The position numbers and the translations under genes are program-made. Positions 22,119 through 36,013 of a DNA stretch of 64,000 nt are shown here, piece by piece. Location of the stretch: the NCBI RefSeq assembly GCF_963855985.1, contig NC_087099.1:2820001-2884000 (forward strand), given 5' to 3'. Source of the DNA: Ostrinia nubilalis. Lineage: Eukaryota; Arthropoda; Insecta; Lepidoptera; Crambidae. Under the pieces are notes generated by a model. The model had not been told where the DNA came from. It did not search any database and saw nothing but the letters and a program-made list of their open reading frames with translations. Numbering within the stretch: position 1 is the stretch's first letter; every line of letters begins with the position of its first letter.

Positions 22119-23632
22119 TCTATACTAATATTATAAAGCTGAAGAGTTTGTTTGTTTGTTTGTTTGGTTGAACGCGCTAATCTCAGGAACTACTGGACCG
22201 ATTTGAAAAATTCTTTTTGTGTTGGATAGCCCGTTAGTTCCTGAAGGCTTTAGGCTATTTATCATCACACTAAGACCAATAGGAGCGGAGCACCAATCAA
22301 GAATATTTCAAATCAGTGAATTTTTTCCTTTTGAGAGCTGACGCTGCGTAAACGGTTAAAGTTTCGCAAAAATCATGTATGACAGGATTGTTCCCCTTTA
22401 AAAGTTCTTTAAAAAAGTCCGCGGTAGCATATGTCTATCTTTTAAGGTTGGCTCATAGTAACCATTTTTATGCAAAAAAAATCTGTTTTAAAATAATGCA
22501 TTATTTGCGAAGGTGTTTTTATAAACATGATATTAATCCTTATCCAAATAAATAAATTATTCACCACAAGTATTTAATTTTAAACATTCTTGCCCTTTAC
22601 ACCATTCGATTTCAATAAATATCTTAGGAGATATCGCAGTTTTAAAATCACATCGCAGCAAAATAATGATCAAGTACTACGCGCGCTACTGATGGATCAA
22701 TGCACAGCCTAAACCGCTGATCGTAAAGACCTGAAACTTGGACAGTGTGTTCTTTGTATGACGTAAGCATCTGATAAGAAAGGATTTTCCAAAATTCTAC
22801 CCCTAAGGAGGTAAAAAGGAGGGGCAAAGTTTGTATGAAATAACGAGATTCCTTCGTCCAATCTACTTAAAATTTTGCATAAGCATTCTATAACAGAATT
22901 AATGGAAGACGTGTTTCGTATTTTAGTGAAATGCACCCCCTAACTATGTTAAAAAGGGGTAGAAAGTTATTTTAGTGGTGATTTGCTTCAAAGTTGATAT
23001 TAATTACTTATTAGTGCATTTTTTTACAATCATGACGTCATGTTAACGACTACCATACTCTAGAGTGGGTGCCCGCTGCGTGCGCTCGCCCAACAATGCA
23101 TAGTAATGCATGAAAGTCATGCCGCGGGCACCTGCTTGCGCTGTATACATAAACTCATTTTCGCGCGAGAGTTTTGGCGGAGGCCCTTGAGGTAGTGGGA
23201 GTAGTCTTGAGGAAAAGCTTCTTCTCCCACGGCCAGTGGCATGCTGGAAGCTTGGTAATTCTAGCACCCGTAGGAAAATATAAAAAAAAGTTTACCAATA
23301 ATACTGCGGTAGGTGTAGTTTTCGATTTCGTTGTAAAAAAATAATACCACCGAGTAACTTTCACCGGATCAAAGGCCGAGCTGCATATTCATAAAATATA
23401 AGAAAAAAATATTTTCATGTTTATTTAACCTGATTTTTATATTTTAAAAGTATTCAAACATTTAGATTTAAATAACGTTAAAACATTTAAAAATAATCGT
23501 ATGAGAACGTTTTCGACTTCTCCACGGACGAAGTCGCGGGCAAAAGCTATTTGTAAAATAATTAGACTAAATTATTAAAAGTGCCTACCCAAAGTCATTA
23601 TTCCACGCGGACGAAGTCGCGGGCACAGCTAG
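22119..23632 (+). mobile_element. Non-autonomous Helitron, about 1.5 kb
   Basis: It starts TCTATACTAATATTATAAAG and ends GCGGGCACAGCTAG (CTAG at 23629-23632), inserted between an A (22118) and a T (23633). This is the classic Helitron 5'-TC ... CTRR-3' signature in an A^T target. No Rep/helicase ORF is visible. A second, decayed end (CGGACGAAGTCGCGGGCAAA) at 23525-23545 suggests an older terminus or a nested copy. An internal GC-richer block (about 23045-23270) looks unlike the rest and could be captured sequence. Confidence 0.8.
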
Positions 23633-26600
23633 TTTCAATATAATGGTCTAAAAGTAAAAAAAAATGCAAGGTGCCTGCGGTGATAAAAAATATTAACTCC
23701 AGATTTATGTAAAAAAAAACAGCTGGACTAATAAATTGATAAGTTATTTTGTACTTTTTGGAGGAAAAACACCCTAAAAACCAGATGATGACTTGATGAA
23801 TATTAAATTGGTCACGTGAAAATAATACAATTTTCATTTAATCACAACGGTATCATTATTTCTGTTATTTGATTATTTATACGGCTGTTGGAGACTTAAT
23901 GAATACAAGCTTCAGCACGCGACTATTCTCGCGTGAGATTAGATCTGTCACCGAAAGTCTGTTTCGCACATATCGCCTTTATCTCTAACTGGAAGACGAC
24001 GAACTCTCCTTTGAATTTATGCAACTAGATAATTTTTGGATTGCCTATAAAATCATTACATTTATTCAGAGGTTTAGACATATTGATAACAGAACGATAG
24101 AGTAACTTTCCCATATCATTTATGATACATTCAACATCAAATAAACCGCACCTTCCGCGACGCGAACTTTAAAGATTTTCTTCTGACACAATCATGGTGC
24201 CCCAACAATATTGGTGTTATTTGAAAGCCCAATAAATATCCTTAAAGAAAAACACATTTAATTTCTAAATAAATGATTATCATATACCATAAATGTGACT
24301 TGAAAAGAGACCTCACTTTGGGCTCACCTCTGGGATCAATTAGACCAAATTTTATGGTTATAAAACCAAATAATGATCACACGTGTCCTCTTTAACAGAT
24401 GGATACCGATTAATCCCAACTTAACAGTTTTATAGCCATAAAAGTTGGCTCAAGCGTAATAGCCTATTTTTTGAAGAAGTGACTCTGGATCCTTCTAAAG
24501 ACACATTTTTGGGGTAAAAACCTTTCCTTTAATGAAGTGAAGCTTAGAACTAGGCTTTTAAATGGTGCCAATATTGGTGGGAAGTGGGGATGCATTCGTT
24601 TGAAAGTGCTTGTTGCGGGAGGTGCGATTTATTTGATGTTGAGTGTATTTATGTATACTTGGATGATATTAATTTAATTCAAAAGTATGGACAAACAGCT
24701 GAGGAGCGGCTAAGCCTGTAATTATTTAACAGGATATCCGACATAGAGCATGGCCGAACAACAGAACGGGCAATTAGGCAGGTCTGAGATATCGAGCGTA
24801 CGAGCTCTATCTGTGTCACTGTGATTTGTAGAGACCACGGCATGTCAAGGTAATTATTGTGGCATCTTATTCAGTTGAAATAGATGCTATTTTATGACAA
24901 AAATCGAATAGTCTGATGTGCTATCACTGTGCCACACAATGTAGCGCGACTGTATGGCAAATTAATAACAAACTGCATCATTCTGGTACTGGTAGTGGTA
25001 AACAACACGTATGCGTTTAAAATTAACCAAAATAAGGTTGACGACATAACCATAACTCGCAAGTAATGTATGATGCTCGTGGGAAACCCCATCACTTTAA
25101 TGGCGTCATGATCATGAACTTGATATGCAGAATAAGAACATTTACTTATGATAAACAATTACATAAAACTGTAGTTCCCATTTTAATGAGGACTAAGCTT
25201 AGGTACTTTTTGTTTTCCTTACATAAAACACTGGTTAGAGAAGTTACGTAGTCAGCCTTTTCTAAAAATAGGCAATAAGAAAAAAACAACATAATATTAG
25301 GATTTACCTAGTAAGTATCTAGACCAACAAACAAAAAAGCTAACAGATAAACTCAAAAGTAATTTATATTGTTTATGAAATTACTAAATATTGTGGAATT
25401 ATACGAGTATTTTAAAAATAAAATCATTGAAACGAAACAGGTAAAATTATTATTGACGCAATACAGAGCGGTGCGGTTTTCATTAATAACATATTATTAT
25501 GTGGTGGTTACAGTGCAGCACATCAGGTTATAATATTTTTGTTGCAAAATCGCAGTTATTACAACGAGATAAGATGTCACATAGTTCCATTTGATGTGCA
25601 TCGTTCGAGTGCACTATCGAGTTTAATGTCATATTAATGCGTCATTAATTAAGAGAGGTTTTCTACGTCGGTTGATTATTTGGTTTACAGATAGCAAATA
25701 ACTAGAAAATAACAGTTGAACAGAAATATAAATAAATAACTAGTTTTATATGAGAACTAAAAAAAATCCACAAATCGAAGCTCATAGAGTCAGAATGATA
25801 GGTGTAGGATTGGTTTACGTCATAGTCACCTTATTTATCTAATCAATAACCTTGTAGTTCACGCTAAGCTTATTAATACGAATATTAGTTATCCAATCCA
25901 GTCCACTGAAAACTATGTACAGCTCTGGTACTCGTATTATCTGTATGATCTGTTTTGTGGACTCACTGAGATAAGATATGGGAGCTAATGTGATCCGATT
26001 GCTAAAGGACTAATAACACCAATTTGCAATAAAGTGGTTCAATAAAAGTAATGCACAATGAATCCCAGATGTGTCTATGTTTTTATCTACGTTTATCAGG
26101 GTTTTTTACTGTTTGATCTGAATTTTGCCAGTCATTTTTAGTTATGAAACTGACTACGAGAGCAAGCTAATGAAATCCTCCATTTATACAATCGATAATA
26201 GATATCTGACGATATTTTTGTTCGCGATAGCGCTATACAACCACAAAAAGCGCATCGTTGTTTAACTTGGTGTATTTTTTTACTGGTACGATAAAGATTG
26301 CCTCCTAAAATACATCCCATAGCATACCTTATGCAGAATAAAGAAACAATCCCATAACGTTTTTTAATGACGAAACAATATCATGATCTCAAACCCACGT
26401 AGATGAGATCACACTCTGCTAATAAGTTCAAATAAGTTGGTTTCTCAACACTGTCAAGTGGATGGAGTTGTTTGACGCTAGTTAATATTAAATATCTGGC
26501 CATACGTTTACCAACGAGGCACCGCAATAAGGAAAACCATGTTGAGTGTTATACACCTACGGATCGGGCACGTGCACTGCACGTACACCTGCATATCTCA

Positions 26601-28023
26601 CGACACTCGTGAGCTAACAGTTACTTTGACTTTTTTTAAAACATTGATGGCCAACCTTTTACAAGCAAGTATTCTAAAAAGAAAAATTTGCTCTATAAAG
26701 TAGAGTTGACTATCGTTATCTACATTTTCTTACTTGTTGCTACTCTACCCAGGGAACAATTTTATCGTTGTTAACTCCAAAGTTCGTGCTGTACTCGAAC
26801 TTAACGTATGTGTGTGTTCGTGTAATAATAACATGATAACTTTTACATCATAGCTTTCGAGTGTGCTCATTATGTGAGCATAAAAGTGAGCGTCACATTT
26901 AGGCAATCGGTTCTCCAAATTGTGTAACTTTTAACTTAATGCCAAATAATGACGCAGCTAAAGTTTACCTACTACCGCGATCTTCTGGAAACAAAGAAGC
27001 TGGCAAAGGAATCTTATTAAACAAAAATACAATCTTACTTAATTTTAAATACAAAACGACGTTTCATAAATCCATAAGTTATTATGACAGAAAGTTCGTA
27101 TAAATTCCGTTTACTTAGCTTATGTGTACTTATCGCCGCAATATAACGGACAGATTTACGTTACGATGTGACAAGCATAATAATACAATAATTTCCCTTA
27201 ATTAAAGGCAATATTGCACCAGAACGTCGTAAAGGCACTTGTAGCTGTTACCAAGTTACGAGTAAAACCTTTGTTTTATTAGCAGTTTCGTAACTATCGC
27301 AATAGATACACTATAATTTGCATGCGACTAGCATCTACTTCTGTGATAGAAAGTGTTTTTTTTCTTCTGTAGTGGCGCGCCCGAGGCATGCGGATTAAGG
27401 CATCCGCGACGTGACCAGCCAGCGTTCGCCAAGGTAGCCTTGTAGAGCCGCTTACACAATGATATTTGTTTGTCAAGACTTCGCGGCGCTGTACCAAGGT
27501 CACATGAACACGATTATCGAAACCCTGGTCGGAATCGATTCTTTATCCTTTTTGGTATATTATCTTGGCAAGAGAAATTGGTGAGATCGCCATTGGAAGG
27601 TCATTATAAGTTTGGGACGTGGCTATATTTGGTGATATCAAGTCTACACGAGTTCTTATGGTGTATGGAGATGGAGGACACGCACCCCCCCATATTTAGT
27701 ACTAACTCAGAAAGGAATTTCTGATTTCAACTCCTGTATATCCAAGATAGCTCTGCAAAACAAAAACTAGTTTGAGTAGTTCCGTTGGAAACTAACTGGA
27801 TTGTAGTTGGAAATTCAGTACCTATAGCAGTGGTTGGTAGAGACCCTACTGCACTGTAGCAAAAACAGGCAAATTCATTAAGGTGTAATAAACCTAAAGT
27901 GGATAAGACCACGGATATTTGCGACAAGGTTCAGGCTTCAGGTTCCCTAGCTAACATATGCACGATCGCAGTTCGCGTCATGTAGCGCAGTCATCAGTAT
28001 GAAGTGTGGCAGTTGGTACGAAC
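23633..28023. other. Intron 2 (left of exon 2), no gene seen
   Basis: AT-rich. ORFs such as 24892-25158 and 27470-27724 have no recognisable motifs and no codon bias. Nothing else is recognised. Confidence 0.55.
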
Positions 28024-28121
28024 CTCCTCGTCCTCCGCTATGAACTCGACGGTAGTCTGCTGTTTGTTCTGCTGCTGCTCCGCGCTCGACTTGGACGGCC
28101 GCGAGTCGCCCTGGTCTAGCA
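28024..28121 (-). CDS. RNF19: RNF19 exon 2: acidic/Gln-rich linker before RING1
   Basis: Acceptor TTTCAG at 28122-28127 and donor GTTCGT after GAGGAG. The 98 nt encode residues 45-77 (VLDQGDSRPSKSS..., QQQNKQQ, then VEFIAEDEE) and end in phase 0, which joins directly to SEGLECPLC of exon 3. An acidic stretch just before the first RING cysteine is usual for this family. The donor is weaker than consensus. The flanking introns are very long, 34.3 kb upstream and 12.2 kb downstream. Confidence 0.78.
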
Positions 28122-31100
28122 CTGAAACAAACAACAACACATGTGGAATGGAGCTCGTAGATGGAAAACAAAAACAATGTGAACGAATTGCACGAATGCA
28201 GACTTGATTTACATCCTGGTCATAAACGACCGAATGTCCCATGTCAGTACAAGTAACTTGCAGTACAATTAAAATAACAGGTTTTGTCTTTCCATTAATA
28301 AATAACCTAGAGCGAATATTTAGTCCTTTTTTCGAACAAGTTAATCATACCATAGTAAAAGTTGTTCGTTATTATGAGCAAATTCATGTCCGCAAATATG
28401 GCAAGCATTGAAATAAAATAAAAAATGTTTCGACATATTTTTCACGGCCAATGGCTGCTTGTCGAATATTCATGAAACGAGTGGTTTAATGTTATTAAAC
28501 ATGAGCTTTAGGAATTAACATACACATTCCTGAAAGAGATTGATTGATTGCTCCTATTGGACAGTTCGGAATTTTTAACGCACTTATGTAGGTTACATAG
28601 CATAGTAATAATTATTATGCTTATGCCTCTGAGGAGTTTTTCAGTAGTCTCCAAGCTGATTCGATACAGTTGCGTGCCTTGCACTTGACCCAGTCAATAG
28701 CGCGTAATCAGTCCGCCCCCAATTTAAGGCAAGTAAAAATAGAAGGTGACGTTAGCAATCGGTAGTTTTTACGCTGTCTACTGTTTTAAATTAATAACTA
28801 CCATACATTAATTCCAAAGTATTTTGGAGTAATGTAAATGTATCCAAAATTCCCAACTCATGAATGGGTAATTTCTAGGGGATGTCTATGTGCCTTTAAG
28901 GCACCAGGCACAATAATGTAATTATACCAAATACCAATGATTACTCACAATAATAATAATATGATCTAATTAAGTAGTTCGCAAATTACACATTTCATTT
29001 AATAATAATTAGTGAATCAATCAATAAGTACATCATCAAACATAACATTATCATAATATGTAACAAGAAGATTACTGCTGAAAAGATAAACGTCGCAAGT
29101 ATTTGTGATGTAAAATAATTGGAAAACGAAAAGTAATAAATGTCGTAAACGACTGTTATCAAAACATACAACACCAATTAGCACAGTTTTATTAAACAAT
29201 TGAATTTTAATTTCACCGTAACAGTACCGTATATTAACCGCAATGTGGTAAGTAAATTAATTGTAAATTGATATTTTATCTCCGAATATTATCATGACAA
29301 TGGAGTTTTTAATTAATTCGATATTCATTAACGGTTAATAAGCGTCCAAAGTATTTACAGGTCAAGAGTTCGAATTAAATAAACCGTGTCATCGTCTCGT
29401 TTATTGATCGATTAGTTCCATCAAAAAGTAAACTTTCATTGTTCTTAATTGATTACTGGACGCTAGATATTGCCTTTACACTTGGTTGGATTAACAAAAT
29501 ATCAAGTAATCAAATTGTTTTTGACATAATACTTCCATCGTGCGGGCTGGCTGTCCCAACTGATATCATAGCCTGATGACAGACAGACTTTATAAGCAAA
29601 ATAAATATTAGCATCTGACATGGTTCAAGCAATCTAAAGGCTAAACATGCGCCCATGTGCACTGAATCATTACTCCTTATCGAACAATCAGATTAATTCT
29701 AGTTTGCAATGACTTAACCAAATTGGGAACAATTACACAAAGTGGTTTTTCGTTGGCGACCTCCGGACCTGTTTCTAGAGAGCATAACCAGTACGTCTAA
29801 GATTCGTGTCGTGACAGATTCGATTTCGTATAAGTTCACAAAAAAGAGACGAATTAAAAACAGTCGCAAAATATTATGTAACAAAAAGATTCAGTACCAC
29901 TACAAATGTCAACAATTATTACGATTTCGACTCTATAAAACCGTATTAATTTATGGTTATTTAGCAACGATTAGGAAAATTATTCGATAAACTACTATCA
30001 CATGTCTAGAGAGCAAGCACACGGAAACGTTTTGATACTCTACACATTATTTGATGAAAATGGGATTACTCACTCTAGTGTGAGTCAGCCTTAAGCTTGT
30101 AGGGTGACGTTTAGAGACTATTAGAGCGTCAGTTATAGGTTTGAAGGGCATGGTCGCACGATGCACCGCGTTAAGGGAAAATACTTATTAGTCATGACAA
30201 CGTAAACTATCATATTTGTAAACAGTACAATCGTTTAGTAGCGTGTTGTTTGTCAAGTTGATATCATTAAAATGCAAACACTTCAATGTAATAAAATTAT
30301 TTCTTATAGGTACATAACACGCTCACTTATTGCAAAGGAACTTGATAAATATTTATTGTAGTTAATGTAATTACATGATATGGATGGAATAATGTTCCGG
30401 CAAACCATATAATTAAACAGTATCTCACATGAGAAGAACACAAAGAAAATATAAAATTAACATAATTATGTAGTTGCATTCTAATCAAGACGTCGTTTAT
30501 TTTATTGAAGAATTTAGTTAGAGTAGGGACTGCCTAAAAATAGATAAAATACATGCGTGAAATAGGTATAGGTTACTTTAATGGACAATGAAAAAATAAG
30601 TAGTTAAATTACTTAATAATAGCTAGCAGTCAGTTGAATTAGGTTGTTGTATCTTCCATTGAAAGCGATATCTAGACATCCTTTTGGACCTACATTTTAT
30701 TGATAGAGTGCAGTGCGAGAAATTAGTATCCAAACAGTGTAAGAAGTATTTATTTGCATACAAGCATTACACTAGTCCGCCTGGAAACAAACATCTAGCC
30801 GTATAACATAATATCTCCATCCTCATGATCACTATACCTCTACACAATCGTTTGATTTTGTCCACCCCCACGCATTCATCAAGTGAATTCAAGTGCATAC
30901 ACGCGCATTTACTGAATATCTTTCGTCAGAAATAGCCAACAAGAAAGAATTTGGGCTCAAATTCTTGCCAAAAGCTATAATACGAATGCAACTGTTCTCT
31001 ATGTCAAAATAAAAGGTATTTGTTTACGTTACGAACGCAAACTGTTTCTGTTTTACGTGATCGTAGAAGCAAGGAACGTTTGTGTTTTGAAAGAAAACGT

Positions 31101-32070
31101 AGTGCACGTAACAATAATAAAATGATTCACTTTCTTGGGAGTTGTAAATTAGGTATTTTGATTCGTGTCATAACTCGCGGTTTGCATCAAGGAAAATACA
31201 ATTGATAATGGAAATGTGAAAGTTATCCGCTATTATGACTATCGACGAACTTCAAGATATAGTATCTTTTTCTATCTTAAGCCAGAGTGGCCTAACCAAG
31301 ATAGAATTCATTAATTTTAATTTAAAAAAGATAACAAAATCTACAAAAAAGTTGAACAAATTTTTTGGCTAATATTGTAGCGCTATTACAGCGAGTTTAA
31401 GTCTCTGAAATAAAATGTCCCGAGTTAGGCCCATATCATGTTAGTAATTTAATTTAGTACCTAACCTTTTAGTATATCTCCCTTGATCCCTTCCTAGGAT
31501 CGTGACCCATCCATTTAGTCGACTTTTTGCTGACTCATCAATCGCCTTTACTCCGAGTCCTTCGTGATACGGGTTTTACGGTTACATCTTCAGTAGGAAA
31601 TAAATTTATCATGTTAGAATTTTTACTTTTTTGGCTACTTAGTGCGGATAAAGTAACCTTTAACACCAAAATGCAATGCATTTTCACGTCACTCGTTAAG
31701 TAAGTAGTTTTATCGATCGATCCTGTTTCGATGTACGTGAAAACAAATAAACAAATCTACGAATTCACGAATTTTGTTAGCGTTTGGCAGCTAGTCTCGT
31801 GTAGTTTCGTGAATTAATTTATAAAATATTTCTACTTTACAATATTCGAGATAAAACAGGGCATATAGCAGCGGGCGAATAATGGGTTCATGCCGTTCAT
31901 AAAACCTGCTCAGCGGAATGGCCGCGGAACGATCTGCGGTCTCAGAGACTTCTCACTACGTTATGAATGGCCTATTATAGAAATGGCCAGCATTCCTGGG
32001 AAATCCATTTGGTGCAACGGTTTATGTTATAAAATAATGGCTTGGGAGCCGAAAATATTGCAGTAATTAA
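28122..32070. other. Intron 1, left part, no gene seen
   Basis: AT-rich intron without recognised genes or repeats. Confidence 0.55.
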
Positions 32071-32239
32071 AAAAATTATAATAAAAATAAACTTTTTTAA
32101 AAACAAGCTTTTATTCTGAATTTCGAAAGCTTGTATCGCGCATGGAATTTATTCCTCTTTTTCTCTGTTTGCGCTACAAGCTTTCGAAATTCAGAATAAA
32201 AGCTTGTTTTTAAAAAAGTTTATTTTTATTATAATTTTA
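32071..32239. mobile_element. Hairpin element (70-bp arms)
   Basis: Arms 32071-32140 and 32171-32239 are near-perfect inverted repeats around a 30-bp loop. The core includes ATTCTGAATTTCGAAAGC. No coding content. Confidence 0.75.
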
Positions 32240-32773
32240 TTTTAAACTTTTTAGTTATATCTTAATCTCAGGACCCTGGACATTATCTAACACTAAAGTG
32301 CTCGAAAAGACAAATCCAACGAACCCAAACTCGATGAGTTTCCGCCGTTTTGTTTAGGAGTTCCTATGGCCACCTCCCGACTCCATCATCAGACCAGCTC
32401 AATGGTACCATAATATTGCATTGTCATCGTACTTACATAAGTATACCAAATTTCAGCTCAATCGGTTGAGGAGAACTGGTCTTAAATTCAGTTGCAAGAT
32501 TTGTCCCACACATACTAACAAGTGAAGTCAATATAAAGCTTGTAATAAAAAGAACAGCCTTTTCCATGAAAATTGCAGTAATTTAAAAAGAAGTATCTTT
32601 AAAAGCCGTCGATAAGTCCACGACGCACAGTGGTCAATTTTAAGAATTTAGGGGTACTTAATTATATTATATAGAATATCATGCTTAAACGTTAAATACT
32701 TTTATTTTATACATAATTTAGGTATGTGAATGTCATCCCTCAATGATTACGACTTCTGGTTCTTGTAACAAAT

Positions 32774-33072
32774 TTAGAACTTCAGCTGACAAGGTGTTCT
32801 ATTCACGGTTATAGATCTCATATTAGACATGATGGGATCTGAAGATAGAAGCAGTATTTTAATGAGATCTTCATTGTTTAGTTGTCTGCTCATTTTTCTG
32901 GTGTCTTTATGGCGACTTTCTTGCGAGTCCTCTCCGAGCATGCCGATTGGTAGTATGAAATTGTCTATGATGTTTTTGCCGTGTACTAAAACTTGAATGG
33001 TTGGTGTCATAGAATACCAGTTATAAAGATCAACATATTTCATAGCAGTGTCTTTAGCATATTCTCCGAATT
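32774..33072 (-). pseudogene. Relic of a transposon-derived ORF
   Basis: The minus frame reads EYAKDTAMKYVDLYNWYSMT, VHGKNIIDNFILPIGMLGED, SQESRHKDTRKMSRQLNNED then LLLSSDPIMSNMR. This resembles a family of repetitive insect ORFs with HG..II...LPIG.L.E...E.RNK and SSDP motifs that I associate with DNA transposons, from memory only. It has lost its start and continues into stops on both sides. Confidence 0.4.
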
Positions 33073-33488
33073 TGACGCTATTTATTTTGTAACCAGAGAT
33101 AAGGGTTTTTAAGATGATACCGAACCTCTAAATTAGATCGCTATCAATTCCGGTAATATTTGACGATATACTTACCCGGATTAGCAAAGAAGCATCTAGC
33201 AGTATTGCCATCATTGCTGTTCCCGAACCCAGGCTTAGGAACATCAACTAGCAAACCAAGTTACTCCTTGAATTGCGTTTGAATGTGTACTTTTCTTTCT
33301 GCTACAATTTTCTTGTTTATTTCGCCACGAGCTTGTTTATTTCTTATTGTATTTTTTACGAAATATGTAACAGACACTCATAAAATCCTATGAAGGCATG
33401 TGAAGGTGATATTTCGCAATTTTCTACTGTTTTGAGCTGATTTCAGCCACAATCTTGAAGTAATTGTACAAAAATTATGAATTGCATT

Positions 33489-33722
33489 TTAAATTTTTTT
33501 TTGGTTTGTTATGTTCAATTCTGATACTCCAATAGAGTCTAAAATAAAGTTGAACAATAAATCTTTGCTATTCTGGGACATCAGCTTCATCGGAGGATTT
33601 TTTGATAATAATTCAAATAATTCCATGTTTTTGATAGCACTTCCATTGCCTAAAAAATTGAAAAAATCCAATGAAACTGCAAATTTCTGCAAATAAAACT
33701 GATATTTTTGAATAGGTAACAC
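33489..33722 (-). pseudogene. Possible second fragment of the same relic
   Basis: Minus-strand ORF of 77 codons (NMELFELLSKNPPMKLMSQN, SKDLLFNFILDSIGVSEL). It lies about 400 bp upstream on the same strand as the 32774 relic and may be another piece of the same element. No function can be assigned. Confidence 0.25.
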
Positions 33723-35087
33723 TTCAGCCTATGACCAAATAACAAAAGTTTTTATTTCTAATTAGTTCCTAAAAACGTATGTTCCTTTTTATCTGCTAAA
33801 TATGTATAAAAACTGTAGTCAAATTCCCTATTTATTTATGATATGAAAATCTGCCAGATTTTAAATTGTTAATATGAAAATAGAATGTACTGACCTTCAC
33901 TAATTATCACCATTTTTTACTAAACTCACTATTGGATAGGTATTTAGCAAATAACAAAAGAAAACTCGCACAAATCCGTCTATCTTAAAATAGAAATACT
34001 AGAACACACAGATTATTAACTTTAAATTAATGAATCTTAGGAACCGATAAGAGTACACTGATGATATTTCTTTATAATGTAAACAACTAACCCTAAAATA
34101 GAAATATCGTTTATTTTTCGGATTACCTGCACATTGATAAAGTTGAATTTTCTACCGCTAAAGTTTGAAAATTGACCACAGTGCGACGTATGGCTGTTAG
34201 AATAAAATGTAAATAACGTGAACGGAAAATTATTTAATATCAACAATGTGTCTTATTAGTTTATTTATTCATTCACATGTTATCGAATAAATTAATGCTC
34301 TGTAACATTTGCATAATTATCTACACTTCATTAGTCTGCTGGGCACACCCGACTGAGTTTCACAGATTTTCACGTATCATCTTTTTAGCGACACAAACAC
34401 AAACAGACACTTGCTGTCGACTCAAGCACCCTTTACACAGCAAACACATTGCTATATTTTTTTATTTTCAAAATATTCTCGTTCAAATAATTATTTGGCA
34501 CAAAAAGTTGCATAAACAGTTAACATTGTTTAGTTATTATAGCATAGCTATAGTTGCATGTTGCAACATTGTATCTATGATAAAATTATCGGCATAAAAC
34601 GCTTCACACACGAACAGTCAATATACATAATAATGTTTGTATGTACTCGTAATAATAGGTATATTAGTATTGTACGTGTAGGTATGTAAGATTGTTTTAC
34701 CTGTTTTGTGTTGTTTATACAGTGTGTCCGGGTTTGTAGTGATCAAACTTTAAGGGTGTAATCTATGGACAATTTTATCGATGAAAATACTTCAAAGGAT
34801 GATGGGCACAAATGTATGGAAAGTGGTACCCGCTCCAATAGCCATAACCAATATATATTTTAAAAGGCCTTTAGATGTAGGAAAATGTCTGCTATGGGGC
34901 CAGTTCTAATTCACGTTTTGAAAGCAGTAATTCCACTAAGTATTATAATGAAAGTATAACACAATCATCCATGTATACGAGTATGTATTATGACTACAAT
35001 CTATTAATATAACTAAAAGAAGCATTGAAAAGGAAAGGATTATACCTACGATGAACTACCCAAGCTATTAGCCCTTTATTCGCTTTC

Positions 35088-35238
35088 ATCATCATCATCA
35101 TGATCATTTTAGCCATAGGACGTCCAGTTGAACATAGGCCTCCCCCAATGATTTCCACAATGGCCGGTTGGTGGCGGCCTGCATCCAGCGCCTTCTCGCT
35201 ACCTTTATGAGGTCGTCGGTCCATCTTGTGGGTGGACT
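35088..35238 (-). mobile_element. RTE-like LINE tail
   Basis: Minus-strand tail similar to 2602-2810 (CATAGGCCTCCCCCAATGA on the plus strand) with an (ATG)n end. Nested in the 34797-36028 insertion. Confidence 0.75.
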
Positions 35239-35556
35239 TATTGGGTCTTGTGGGTTTATTCGCTTTAGCAACCCATAATAAAACCCTTAAGAGGTAATAA
35301 AACTTTAACCCCTTTATTAATACAAGTTACACCCTAGTTGAACTCTGGCTTAAATTGTCATTTGGTATGGAAATGTCATTTTAATCCAAGGTTCTTCCTA
35401 GGTGTAACTTTTTATTAATAAGGGGGTAGTACTTCTTTAAATAAAAATATTTATTTCACAATTATCCCCATCAATAATTATAGAGTTAAGGAAGGATGCT
35501 GGAGCAGTAAACCCTTCCTGCCTCGCATAACCTAAGTACCATACGATGGACACGTA

Positions 35557-35748
35557 TGATACTTCTTCTTCTTCTTCCTCGGTCCCTCACTGATGAGGAT
35601 CGCGACCACAGATGATAGTGTTCCTCCACAGACTGCGGTCATAAGCTGTGTGGACCGCACGATGCAAACTCCCGCCCACCGTCTTCCTCACCGCGTCCGA
35701 CCATCTCGTCGGTGCCCTGCCCCGAGCGCGTCCCCCTTCATACTGTAT
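35557..35748 (-). mobile_element. Second LINE tail, different family
   Basis: The minus frame reads GRAPTRWSDAVRKTVGGSLH, RAVHTAYDRSLWRNT, a C-terminal tail typical of another RTE/CR1-like LINE family in insects, followed by a (GAA)n tail. Confidence 0.65.
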
Positions 35749-35762
35749 GATACTTAGGTTAC

Positions 35763-36013
35763 ACAAAAAGTATCTTTATCTTCGAACGCAACCAGATCTG
35801 AGGCTGGTGGCCATAGTAAATGTTGTTCGTCTTGGTAAGACCTTTCAAATGACACTACAAACATAACTATTGGAGCCGGGTACCATTCTGCAAAAAAGTA
35901 TGTATATCTTCGTACACAACCAGATCTGAGGCTGGTGGTCATAGTAAAAGTTGTTCATCTTGGTAAGACCTTTCAAACGATACTAGACTCATATCTATTG
36001 GAGCCGGGTACCA
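35763..36013. repeat. Two-copy 125-bp tandem repeat
   Basis: Segments 35763-35887 and 35891-36013 are close copies (AACCAGATCTGAGGCTGGTG in each), part of the nested insertion's subterminal region. Confidence 0.8.

Noticed and set aside
27294..27724. Two ORFs in a GC-richer patch near 27.4 kb
   Set aside because: No conserved motif and no compatible splice phase with exon 2 or 3.
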